Shown here piece after piece: positions 17,224-24,871 of a stretch of DNA of 64,000 bases. The translations under genes and the position numbers were made by a program. This DNA is from JADKAV01 sp041393775. Lineage in GTDB: Bacteria; Actinomycetota; Actinomycetes; S36-B12; UBA10799. Below the pieces are notes generated by a model that ran no database searches, was not told where the DNA came from, and was given only the letters and a program-made list of their open reading frames with translations. The stretch's first letter is position 1. Each line of letters starts with the position of its first letter. The stretch spans positions 62,001 through 126,000 of the forward strand of contig JAWKJM010000003.1 of the NCBI GenBank assembly GCA_041393775.1, given 5' to 3'.

Positions 17224-18480
17224 GTGAACCTGCCTTCGCAGGCTCCCGAGGTGGAGGCGCTGAGGGAGCCGACCAAAGAGGTCAACTGGGTGTTCCTCCT
17301 ATCCATCACGATCGCCAACATCGGCATCCTCATGGTGCTGATCACGCCCTTGAACAATCTGCTCCCCCGCTACGCCGACGCCATCACCGGCGGCGACGGG
17401 AAGGAGGCCGCGCTCGCCTGGGTCAGTGGCCTGGGGGCGGTGGCGGCGATGGTCTTCAACCCGCTGTCCGGGGCGTTCTCCGACCGGACCTCGTCACGGT
17501 TCGGCAGGCGGCGGCCATGGATCGTCGGCGGGTCGCTGACTGCAGCCGCGCTCATGGTGGTCATGTCCTACCAGGACAGCATTGTCGGGCTCGCGATCCT
17601 GTGGTTCCTGGTGCTGGCCGCGGCCAACGTCGCCTTCTCCGCGATGACCGCCTACATCCCCGACCAGGTGCCTGTGGACCAGCGCGGTTTGGTGTCGGGC
17701 TTCGTGGGTCTGGCCCAGGTGCTCGGCGTGGTCATCGGGGTGGCCCTGGTGTCGTTCGTGGTCACCGACCTGCAGCAAGGCACCTGGCTGGTCGCCGGCG
17801 CGATGGTGGTGATGCTGATGCCGATGGTCCTGCTCATCAAGGATGCCCGGCTCCCCCGGGAGGCGGTCGCGCCGTTCCACTGGGGGCGGTTCTGGTCGGG
17901 ATTCTGGGTCAGCCCCAAGCAGTACCCGGACTTCGCGTGGGCCTGGATCACCCGGTTCCTGGTGTGGTTGGGAACCTCGCTGGCGACGATCTACCTGTTG
18001 TTCTACCTGAAGGATTTCCTGGAGTACCCCGAGCCGGAGCAGGGCCAGACCACGCTCATCGGACTGTACGGCTTGGGCACCATCGTCACCGCGGTGATCG
18101 GCGGCAAGTTGTCCGACCGCTCGGGCAAGCGCAAGATCTTCGTCATCGCGGCCTCCATCGTCATGGGCCTGTCGGTTCTGATCCTCGCGTTCGTCCCGAG
18201 CTTCGGCGCGGCATGCCTGGGGGCGTTCCTGTTGGGCAACGGCTACGGCGTCTACCTGGCCGTGGACCAGGCGCTCATCACGCAGGTGCTGCCGGCAGCC
18301 AAGGACCGCGCACGGGACCTGGGCGTCATCAATATCGCCAACACCGCCCCGCAGATCATCGCCCCGGTGCTGGCCGCGCCCCTGGTCACAATGCTCGGCT
18401 ATCCTGCCCTGTTCTCGGCGACTGCGCTGGTCATGGTGCTGTCGGGCATTCTCGTGCGGTTCATCCGCAGCGTTCCATAG
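17224..18480 (+). CDS. MFS transporter, sugar (SLC45/GPH-like) type
   Basis: 418 aa, about 12 hydrophobic helices. The loop 2-3 signature DRTSSRFGRRRPWI is the one found in the sucrose/SLC45 and GPH-like sugar transporters, and a second DRSGKRK copy follows helix 8. GTG 17224 is close to a TAGTCT box 12 bp upstream, so the transcript may be nearly leaderless. It is divergent from the IolD-like operon, so it probably imports that pathway's substrate, likely with protons. The stop codon itself forms the edge of repeat C2. Confidence 0.87.
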   Translation: MNLPSQAPEVEALREPTKEVNWVFLLSITIANIGILMVLITPLNNLLPRYADAITGGDGKEAALAWVSGLGAVAAMVFNPLSGAFSDRTSSRFGRRRPWIVGGSLTAAALMVVMSYQDSIVGLAILWFLVLAAANVAFSAMTAYIPDQVPVDQRGLVSGFVGLAQVLGVVIGVALVSFVVTDLQQGTWLVAGAMVVMLMPMVLLIKDARLPREAVAPFHWGRFWSGFWVSPKQYPDFAWAWITRFLVWLGTSLATIYLLFYLKDFLEYPEPEQGQTTLIGLYGLGTIVTAVIGGKLSDRSGKRKIFVIAASIVMGLSVLILAFVPSFGAACLGAFLLGNGYGVYLAVDQALITQVLPAAKDRARDLGVINIANTAPQIIAPVLAAPLVTMLGYPALFSATALVMVLSGILVRFIRSVP

Positions 18481-18528
18481 GACTTTGGGCGCACGGCGTC
18501 ACTGAGTGACCAGATATGCCCAAAGTCT
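18480..18528. repeat. repeat family C, copy 2 (49 bp)
   Basis: Outer arms GGACTTTGGGC (18480-18490, sharing the last base of the MFS stop codon) and GCCCAAAGTCT (18518-18528), inner GTCA-N5-TGAC. It sits between the MFS gene and the convergent alcohol dehydrogenase gene (stop at 18539). Confidence 0.85.
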
Positions 18529-18538
18529 GCCGGCACAC

Positions 18539-19759
18539 CTACACCAACGGCACGTCGGCGTTGGGCCGCAGCGTCACCTTGACCGCCTGCGCCTTTGGCC
18601 CTGCCGACGCGGTCTCCATGCCCTGCGTCCACTCGTCAAGGTCGTACTGGTGGGTGACCAGGCCATCGACGCGGTACGCCGGGTCGGCCAGCCACTCGGC
18701 GACCTGCTCCATCGTCCGGCGCCCGCCCAGCGACGGCTCCGGTCCGGAGTTGATGGTCCCCTGCACGGTGAGTTCCCGGCTCCAGACCAGGCTCCAGTCC
18801 GCAGTCTGCTTGCCGGCTGCCCCGACCAGAACCAGCATCCCGCCCGGGCGCAGGATGTGCAGCGACAAGTCGATCGTGTCCGGGTACCCGACGCAGTCGA
18901 ACACCGCGTCCACACCCTGCTCCAGGATCGGCAGTTTCGTCATGCGTGGGCGCACGACGCGGCCGCCATCGCTGGCCGCCAGCGTCTCAACCGCCGCCGC
19001 CCCGGTGGGCAAGATCCGCGAGGCGCCGGCTTCAGTGGCCCGGGCCGCGCCGAACTCACCCGGGCTCACCATCGCGATGTCCAGGTCCGGGTGCAGCATG
19101 CGTAGGGCCGCCGTGACCAGCAGTCCGATCGTCCCCGGCCCGATCACCACCACCCGGTCGCCGGTGCGGTCCCATTGCAGCGCCGCGTGCAGGCCGATGG
19201 ATGCGGGCTCGGCCAGAACCGCCCGGCGCGACGGTACCGACCCGATCGGGATGCACTGCGACTCGTGCGCGACCAACGACTCGCCCCAGCCTCCCCCGAC
19301 CGCATCGGCGAAACCCTGGCCCGGCGCGTGGCATCCGGTGACGCCGGCCTCGTCGAAGCGCTCGCACGCGTACGGCCTGCCCTCCCGGCAGGTACGGCAG
19401 GGCTCGAACCCGCGGTGCACGCATGACAGGATCGGGTCCAGCACCACCCGCTGCCCCGCTCGCGGGCCGTCGACCACCACCCCGACCACCTCGTGGCCGG
19501 GGATCGCCTTGGGCTCGGCGTAGAACGCAGACATGACGAAGGAGTTCTTCGCGTGCGCCAGCCCGACGTCGCTGCCGCAGATCCCGGCGAGTTCCGGCTT
19601 GATTCGCAGCCAGCCTTCGGCCTTCGGCAACTTCGGTTCGGGCACGTCGGTGAGCCGCATCAACCCGCCCGGCCCCCAGCCGGCATCGTGCTTGACCTTG
19701 CCCGCCGCCGCCGTCCACAAGTAGCGCGGAGTGGACAGGTCGGCCAGAACCGCCCTCAT
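18539..19759 (-). CDS. zinc-dependent alcohol dehydrogenase (MDR family)
   Basis: 406 aa. Catalytic zinc ligands: Cys61 in GICGSD and His89-Glu90 in PGHEVVG. The four structural-zinc cysteines are at 113, 121, 124 and 132. The nucleotide-binding VVIGPGTIG lies near the middle and DCVGYPDTID follows. Both zinc sites look intact. The ATG overlaps the upstream flavin monooxygenase stop (ATGA), so the two are co-translated, suggesting sequential oxidation of one compound. Substrate unknown. Confidence 0.9.
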   Translation of the reverse strand: MRAVLADLSTPRYLWTAAAGKVKHDAGWGPGGLMRLTDVPEPKLPKAEGWLRIKPELAGICGSDVGLAHAKNSFVMSAFYAEPKAIPGHEVVGVVVDGPRAGQRVVLDPILSCVHRGFEPCRTCREGRPYACERFDEAGVTGCHAPGQGFADAVGGGWGESLVAHESQCIPIGSVPSRRAVLAEPASIGLHAALQWDRTGDRVVVIGPGTIGLLVTAALRMLHPDLDIAMVSPGEFGAARATEAGASRILPTGAAAVETLAASDGGRVVRPRMTKLPILEQGVDAVFDCVGYPDTIDLSLHILRPGGMLVLVGAAGKQTADWSLVWSRELTVQGTINSGPEPSLGGRRTMEQVAEWLADPAYRVDGLVTHQYDLDEWTQGMETASAGPKAQAVKVTLRPNADVPLV

Positions 19760-21081
19760 CGCAGGCCCGGGATCTTGCTCAACAACCCGCCCTGGCCGCG
19801 CGCCTCTTTCATGGTCCGGATGTATCTCCAGTAGTCGACCTGCATGGTGTGGCGCTCCGAGCGCACGTACCGCTTGCCCATGGCTTTCTGGTCGGCGTCG
19901 ACCCACTTGTTCATCTCCTCAGCCGACGGCACAGGGAGCGCGCCGGTCAGCAGATCGCCGACCCACTCGGCCTGGTACTCGGTGAGCGGGATGCCCGAGC
20001 CGACGGTCTGGATGAATCCCATGAAGAACAAACCGGGCCGCTCCGGCGGGACGATCCGCAGGTACAACGGCATCTTGTTGTGCTCGGCGCTGTAGACCGA
20101 CGGATCGAGGAACGGCAGGGAGATGTTGTAGCCCGTGGCGTAGACCACCAGGTCGACCTCTTCAGTTGTGCCGTCCACGAACGCCACCTTGTCACCGTCG
20201 AACCGCGAGATGTCCGGTTTCATCGTGATGTCGCCGTGGCCGACCCGGTCGTACAACTCCGCCGAAACTGTCGGGTGCGCCCCCAGCAGTTTGTGGTCGG
20301 GCTTGGGCAGGCCGCGGTCCTGCGGCCGACCGGTCGCGATGCGCACGATCGCCTCGTAGGCCAGCCGCTCCACCGGGAACGGGACGTAGGCCATCATCGG
20401 CGAACTGAGCTGATCCACCGGCTTGCCCAGGGCGTATTTCGGGATCACGTGCACGCCGTGGCGGGTGGACAGCAGGACCGACTTCGCATTGCGGACGGCA
20501 TCGCAGGCGATGTCCATGCCGGAATTGCCGACCCCGATCACGAGCACACGCTTGCCCGCGAACACCGACAGGTCGCGGTAGTCGTGGGCGTGGAAGGCCT
20601 CGCCGGTGAAGTCACCCTCGAAGTGCGGGGTCTTCGGGCTCGAGTGGTGGCCGTTGGCGACTAGAACGTTGGCGTACTCCCGGGTGTGGCCGTCGGAGGT
20701 AGTGACCCGCCACCCGGTCGCGCCGGGCAGTCCCGGGCCCTCGACTGGCTCCACCTTCTCGACGGCGGTGTTGAACGTGATCAGCTCCCGCAGGCCGAAG
20801 TGGTCGGCGAAGGCCTCGAAGTACTGGGCGACCTGGTAGTACGGCGGGTAGTCGGCCCAGTCCTCGGGCATCGGGTAGCTCGGGTACTCGGTGCGCGGGC
20901 GCGACGAGTTCAGGTGCAGGGAGTGGTAGGCCGCAGCGCCACCGTTGTCGTTGTCGATCTGCCACAGCCCCCCGACGTAGGAACCCTTCTCGAACCAGTC
21001 GAAGTCGATGTTGCGGTCTTTGAGGGCCTTGCCTGCGGCGAGACCCGCCGCCCCGGCCCCGATCACACAGGCGGTCTTCAT
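19756..21081 (-). CDS. flavin-containing monooxygenase
   Basis: 441 aa. FAD site GAGAAGLAAG at the N-terminus, NADP site GVGNSG in mid-protein, and the FMO fingerprint FTGEAFHAHDYRD (F-x-G-x-x-x-H-x-x-x-Y-R) just before it; the YATGY motif follows near residue 315. This is the FMO class, not the classical Baeyer-Villiger class, whose fingerprint ends WP or WD. It would oxygenate a soft nucleophile or a ketone. ATG 21081 (MKTACVIG) fits the family; a longer upstream frame is not conserved-looking. First of a two-gene unit with alcohol dehydrogenase. Confidence 0.9.
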   Translation of the reverse strand: MKTACVIGAGAAGLAAGKALKDRNIDFDWFEKGSYVGGLWQIDNDNGGAAAYHSLHLNSSRPRTEYPSYPMPEDWADYPPYYQVAQYFEAFADHFGLRELITFNTAVEKVEPVEGPGLPGATGWRVTTSDGHTREYANVLVANGHHSSPKTPHFEGDFTGEAFHAHDYRDLSVFAGKRVLVIGVGNSGMDIACDAVRNAKSVLLSTRHGVHVIPKYALGKPVDQLSSPMMAYVPFPVERLAYEAIVRIATGRPQDRGLPKPDHKLLGAHPTVSAELYDRVGHGDITMKPDISRFDGDKVAFVDGTTEEVDLVVYATGYNISLPFLDPSVYSAEHNKMPLYLRIVPPERPGLFFMGFIQTVGSGIPLTEYQAEWVGDLLTGALPVPSAEEMNKWVDADQKAMGKRYVRSERHTMQVDYWRYIRTMKEARGQGGLLSKIPGLR

Positions 21082-21120
21082 GGGATCACGGTACTTCGGC
21101 AAGGGCCATGCCACCACGGG

Positions 21121-21193
21121 TTCGTCGGCGTTCGTGCAGTTCGATGACGCCCCTCGCGCGACGAGCATCAACGAACTGCACGGACGTCAACGA
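21121..21193. repeat. repeat family E, copy 1
   Basis: Long imperfect palindrome centred on CGCGCGACG: left arm CGTTCGTGCAGTTCG..GACG, right arm ..CATCAACGAACTGCACG, with further outer arms TTCGTCG/CAACGAA. Copy 2 is at 22145-22222. It overlaps the last codons of the minus-strand DUF559 gene, so it is at that gene's 3' end. Confidence 0.8.
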
Positions 21194-22071
21194 AGAGGCC
21201 ACTGCGGAACTGGCCTCGGGCGATGGACGGGCACCACCCCGGCCGCCCGCAGTCGGCGATCCACCGAATCCGGCGCGGACAACTGCTCCCACACCACCCG
21301 AAGCAACTGATAACCAATCTCCTCGAGCCTGCCCTGCCTGACCTTCTCGCGCACGATCCGATGTTCGGCTTGCCCCGGATGTCGACCGCGGTATTTGATC
21401 CGCCCGTCGAACTCCAACCCGACCCGGGAGTCGTCGATGAGCAGGTCGATATCGGCGTAGCCGTCGTCGGTACGGACCCGGAACTGACTGGTCACCTCGT
21501 AACCCAGATCGCGCACCACCATGCGGGTCCAGGTCTCACCCGGTGATTCGGACAGTGGATCCGCATTGGCCACGATCCACCTGGCTCGCGCGATTCGATG
21601 GATCGGCCCCGCCGCAGCCAGAGTCTCCTCGAGATCGGCCGTGCTGCACAAACCCTCATGCAGCACAGCGTCAGCCACAATCAGGCCATCGCGGCGCGAA
21701 AGCATTCGCGCCGAGTCGACGACCGTCCAGGCCGGCGTGGTGACCAGGACACCACGATGCAGGACGTAGTCGGCCTCGCCGTGCAGAGCCCGAACGCCGC
21801 CGGCATGCCGGCCACGGCTAATGCCGCGCAGGAAGATCTCGCGGGGTGCCTCCATGACCGGCAGATCCCAGTACAGTGCGGCACTCGGTCCGGCAAGGGC
21901 CGCGCCCTGCCGGACGGCAGCGAGTGCGGCTTCACACCTGAGGGAGTAGAGCTGGTCGGACTCCGCGGCCGGTACATAGACGCCACGCCGGATGATCTGC
22001 GCACCCCGGCAGAGTTCGTCGATCTCGGGCCGGGGGATACCGGCGGCAGTCAGGTCGGCGCGGCGGAACAT
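21187..22071 (-). CDS. DUF559/AbiEi-like protein with Vsr-type endonuclease fold
   Basis: 294 aa. The N-terminal about 100 residues resemble the winged-helix domain of AbiEi-type antitoxin-like proteins common in actinobacteria (an I-x-RGVYVP beta hairpin near residue 30). The C-terminal domain holds YADIDLLIDD and GLEFDGRIKY, matching the PD-(D/E)xK core of DUF559/Vsr-like proteins. No AbiEii-type nucleotidyltransferase toxin is adjacent, so it does not form a recognisable toxin-antitoxin pair. It stands alone, bracketed by the two family E palindromes. Function unknown. Confidence 0.75.
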   Translation of the reverse strand: MFRRADLTAAGIPRPEIDELCRGAQIIRRGVYVPAAESDQLYSLRCEAALAAVRQGAALAGPSAALYWDLPVMEAPREIFLRGISRGRHAGGVRALHGEADYVLHRGVLVTTPAWTVVDSARMLSRRDGLIVADAVLHEGLCSTADLEETLAAAGPIHRIARARWIVANADPLSESPGETWTRMVVRDLGYEVTSQFRVRTDDGYADIDLLIDDSRVGLEFDGRIKYRGRHPGQAEHRIVREKVRQGRLEEIGYQLLRVVWEQLSAPDSVDRRLRAAGVVPVHRPRPVPQWPLR

Positions 22072-22144
22072 GACTCAACTTTCGCCCGCGCGCAGCCGCC
22101 GGAAGGCGTCGGCGACGGATCTGTGGATTGGTGGGGTTCCCTGC

Positions 22145-22222
22145 CGTTCGTCGGCCTTCGTGCAGTTGGTTGCCGTTCGTCGCGCGACGAGCGTCAACCA
22201 ACTGCACGAACGGCGACCAACG
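22145..22222. repeat. repeat family E, copy 2
   Basis: Near-perfect palindrome: TTCGTGCAGTTGGTTG..CGTTCGTCG / CGACGAGCGTCAACCAACTGCACGAA, centre CGCG at about 22181-22184. It lies between the start of the DUF559 gene and the stop of the CoxE-type gene, i.e. 3' of the latter. Confidence 0.8.
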
Positions 22223-22291
22223 TCGCTCTTGGCGGCGTGCCGAGTCACGCTACACCTGCGGCGTCAGCGCGTCGATCGGACGAGGGGCCGG

Positions 22292-23476
22292 TCACCCCCG
22301 CCGCGCCGGTGTCCCCCGGTTGAGGTGCGCCATCGCCTCGGTGAGCCCCTCGGTCGTCAGCGGGAACATCTCGACGACCCGCCCGACCTCCTCGATCGTC
22401 GTCCCGGTCCAGCGGGAGAGGGGCTCGGGGTTGAGCCAGCAGGAATCCCGGAAATGGTCGGTCAGGATCCGCAGCCACTCGATGCCCGGCACCCGGGTGG
22501 AGTCGGTGGCGCTCCAGGGCCCGGCCTGCCCCAGTTCGTAGGGCGCCATGAACGCATCGCCGACCATGATCAGCTTGTAGTGCGGCCCGCATTCCCGCAG
22601 CAGGTCGTGCACCCAGGTCGGCTCTGTGAAGCGGTCCGTGCCGTAGACCTTGCCGTAGACGCAGTTGTGGAAGTAGTAGGTCCGCAGTTCCTTGAAGTGG
22701 GTCGCCTTCTTCGTCGCGCTGAACAACTGGCTCATCAGTTGCGAGTAGGGGAACATGGACCCGCCGACGTCGATCATCAGCACCACGTGCGTGTTGGGTT
22801 TGCTCGGCGGGCGGGTCACCACCTCGATCTCACCGGCGTTGCGGGCGGTCTCGTCGATGGTCGCCTCGATGTCCAGTTCGACTTCGGCACCCTCCCGCAC
22901 GAACGCCCGCAGCCGCCGCAGTGCCACCTCCATCTGCCGGATGTCCAGCGTCACGTCGGAGCGGTACGGCCGGTAGGAGCGCATGTCCGCGATCCGGATC
23001 GCCGCCCGGCCGCCGCCGGAACTGCCGGTGCTCAAACCCTGCGCGGCGGACCCGGCCTGTCCGAGCGGGGACGCGCCGCCGGTGCCGATCCAGTACGGCC
23101 CGCCGTCGTGGCGCTCCTGCTGCTCGCGCTTGCGCTGCTCGAACATCTCCAATAGTTCGGTGACGTCCGGCATCCCGGCGGACTCGGGCAATTCGTCCAG
23201 CCGCCCGGACTGCTCGTCGAGCCACTCCCGCAGTTGCTCGGTCAGCGACGTGTCCCAGTCGAGGTCGCCGTACTCCGCGAGGAACGCCCGGTCGAAGGCG
23301 TCGAGGTGGCCCTCGTGGTGGATGAGTGTCGCACGCGCGGCGTAGTAGAAACCCCGCACGCTGTCGTCGTGCGCTCCGGCCCGCAGGGCCGCCGACAGGG
23401 CCAGCGCCTCGGTCGGCCCGACCGCGACGTCCTGCTCCCGCAGCCGGTAGAGCAGCCCGAGGAAGAACGGTCCCAT
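22292..23476 (-). CDS. VWA domain protein, CoxE-like
   Basis: 394 aa. The C-terminal half is a von Willebrand A fold of the CoxE type: MIDVGGSM (Asp236-x-Gly-x-Ser240, MIDAS metal site). Residues about 110-160 are a polar, glycine/serine-rich linker. Partner of the MoxR ATPase directly upstream: its ATG overlaps the MoxR stop by one base (TGATG). MoxR-VWA pairs act as AAA+ chaperones that help insert metals or assemble complexes. No CO dehydrogenase or other client gene is next to it, so the client is unknown. Confidence 0.87.
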   Translation of the reverse strand: MGPFFLGLLYRLREQDVAVGPTEALALSAALRAGAHDDSVRGFYYAARATLIHHEGHLDAFDRAFLAEYGDLDWDTSLTEQLREWLDEQSGRLDELPESAGMPDVTELLEMFEQRKREQQERHDGGPYWIGTGGASPLGQAGSAAQGLSTGSSGGGRAAIRIADMRSYRPYRSDVTLDIRQMEVALRRLRAFVREGAEVELDIEATIDETARNAGEIEVVTRPPSKPNTHVVLMIDVGGSMFPYSQLMSQLFSATKKATHFKELRTYYFHNCVYGKVYGTDRFTEPTWVHDLLRECGPHYKLIMVGDAFMAPYELGQAGPWSATDSTRVPGIEWLRILTDHFRDSCWLNPEPLSRWTGTTIEEVGRVVEMFPLTTEGLTEAMAHLNRGTPARRG

Positions 23477-24291
23477 CAGAACCGCCGCGAGGACCGGGAC
23501 CGGAAGGCCTCGATGTCCTGCTCCTTCTTTAGCAGGGTTCCCAGGAACGGGGTGGCGTCGTCGAGTTCCACGGTCTCGACGCCGGTGGTCCGGAGCATCG
23601 CGATCCAGTCCACCAGTTCGCTGGTGCTCGGGGGCTTGCGGATGCGGTCCATGCCGCGCACCGCGAAGAACGCGCTCAAAGCCTGGTCCAGCAGGTCCCG
23701 GTCGAGACCCGGGTGATGAACGTCCACGATCCGCGCCATGAGATCGCGGTCCGGGAAGTCGATGTAGTGGAAGATGCAGCGGCGCAGGAACGCATCGGGC
23801 AGTTCCTTCTCCGCGTTGCTGGTGATGATGACCACCGGCCGGTGCGCCGCGGCCACCTCGTCGCCGGTCTCCATGACCGTGAACCGCATCCGGTCGAGTT
23901 CGTGCAGCAGGTCGTTGGGGAACTCGATGTCGGCCTTGTCGATCTCGTCGATGAGCAGCACCACCCGCTCGGGGGACTGGAAGGCCAGGCCGAGCGCGCC
24001 CATGTGGATGTACTCGCGGATGTCGCGCACGTCGTGGTCGCCGAACCGGGAGTCGTACAACCTCTGCACCGTGTCGTAGTGGTACAGCCCTTCCTGGGCA
24101 CGGGTCGTGCTCTTGACGTGCCAGGTGATCAGCGGCATGCCGAGCGCCTGGGCCACGGCTTCGGCCAGTAGCGTCTTGCCGGTGCCGGGCTCGCCGCGCA
24201 CCAGCAGCGGCTTCTCCAGCACCAGCGAGCAGCGCACGGCCGCCTCCAGCGCGGGGTTGGTCAGGTAGGCCTCGGTGCCGGTGAACTCCAC
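23476..24291 (-). CDS. MoxR family AAA+ ATPase
   Basis: 271 aa. Walker A GEPGTGKT, Walker B VVLLIDEIDKAD, sensor-1 ITSNAEKELPDAF and Arg-finger RRCIFHY. The GTG at 24291 (VEFTGTEAYL) is preferred because it leaves a 73-bp divergent promoter gap to the SRPBCC gene; the longer frame from 24366 would run into that gene's start. Pairs with the CoxE-like VWA gene downstream as a chaperone unit. Confidence 0.9.
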   Translation of the reverse strand: MEFTGTEAYLTNPALEAAVRCSLVLEKPLLVRGEPGTGKTLLAEAVAQALGMPLITWHVKSTTRAQEGLYHYDTVQRLYDSRFGDHDVRDIREYIHMGALGLAFQSPERVVLLIDEIDKADIEFPNDLLHELDRMRFTVMETGDEVAAAHRPVVIITSNAEKELPDAFLRRCIFHYIDFPDRDLMARIVDVHHPGLDRDLLDQALSAFFAVRGMDRIRKPPSTSELVDWIAMLRTTGVETVELDDATPFLGTLLKKEQDIEAFRSRSSRRF

Positions 24292-24364
24292 GGGGACCAG
24301 CCTAGGCTCTCCAACCCGACAGTGGGCCTGGCCCCATCGTTGCCGAGCCGCGCACAATGACCGC

Positions 24365-24826
24365 ATGACCTCCTACACCGTGATCGAACGCACTGCCGTC
24401 CTGGGCGCCTCACCCGAACGCATCCTGACCCTGCTGACGGACCTGCGCGCATGGCAGCGGTGGTCGCCCTGGGAGGGCCTCGACGCTAATCTGACCCGCA
24501 CCTACTCGGGTCCCCACACCGGAGTCGGCGCGACCTATGCGTGGTCCGGCAACCGCAAGGCCGGCAGCGGGGTGATGACCATCACCGGCGTCACCGACAC
24601 CACCGTGGACATCGACCTCACGTTCACCCGGCCGTTCAAGTCCGCGAACCGCACCGGCTTCACGCTGGCGCCGGAGGGCGACGCGACTCGCGTGACATGG
24701 CGGATGGAGGCACCCCGGACACTCGGCATGCGGATCGCCGGGTTGTTCATGAACATGGACAAGTCGATCGGCGGTGATTTCGAGAAGGGGCTCGCGGCAC
24801 TCAAGGGCGTCGTGGAGGGCCCGTGA
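24365..24826 (+). CDS. SRPBCC family (polyketide cyclase-like) protein
   Basis: 153 aa, the usual size. N-terminal IERTAVLGASPERILTLLTDLRAWQRWSPW fits the START-like helix-grip fold (quoted in part: LLTDLRAWQRWSPWEGLD), and VTWRMEAP lies near the C-terminal strand. The fold binds hydrophobic ligands; no catalytic role can be given. First gene of a plus-strand cluster that continues 45 bp later with the WS/DGAT gene, which may point to a lipid-related ligand. Confidence 0.85.
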   Translation: MTSYTVIERTAVLGASPERILTLLTDLRAWQRWSPWEGLDANLTRTYSGPHTGVGATYAWSGNRKAGSGVMTITGVTDTTVDIDLTFTRPFKSANRTGFTLAPEGDATRVTWRMEAPRTLGMRIAGLFMNMDKSIGGDFEKGLAALKGVVEGP

Positions 24827-24871
24827 GATCCACCCGGCACTGCGGCTCCCGCCCGACCTAGACTCGACGCC

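Noticed and set aside
21187..22071. An AbiE-type toxin-antitoxin pair
   Set aside because: Only an AbiEi-like N-terminal region is present; no AbiEii nucleotidyltransferase toxin gene adjoins.
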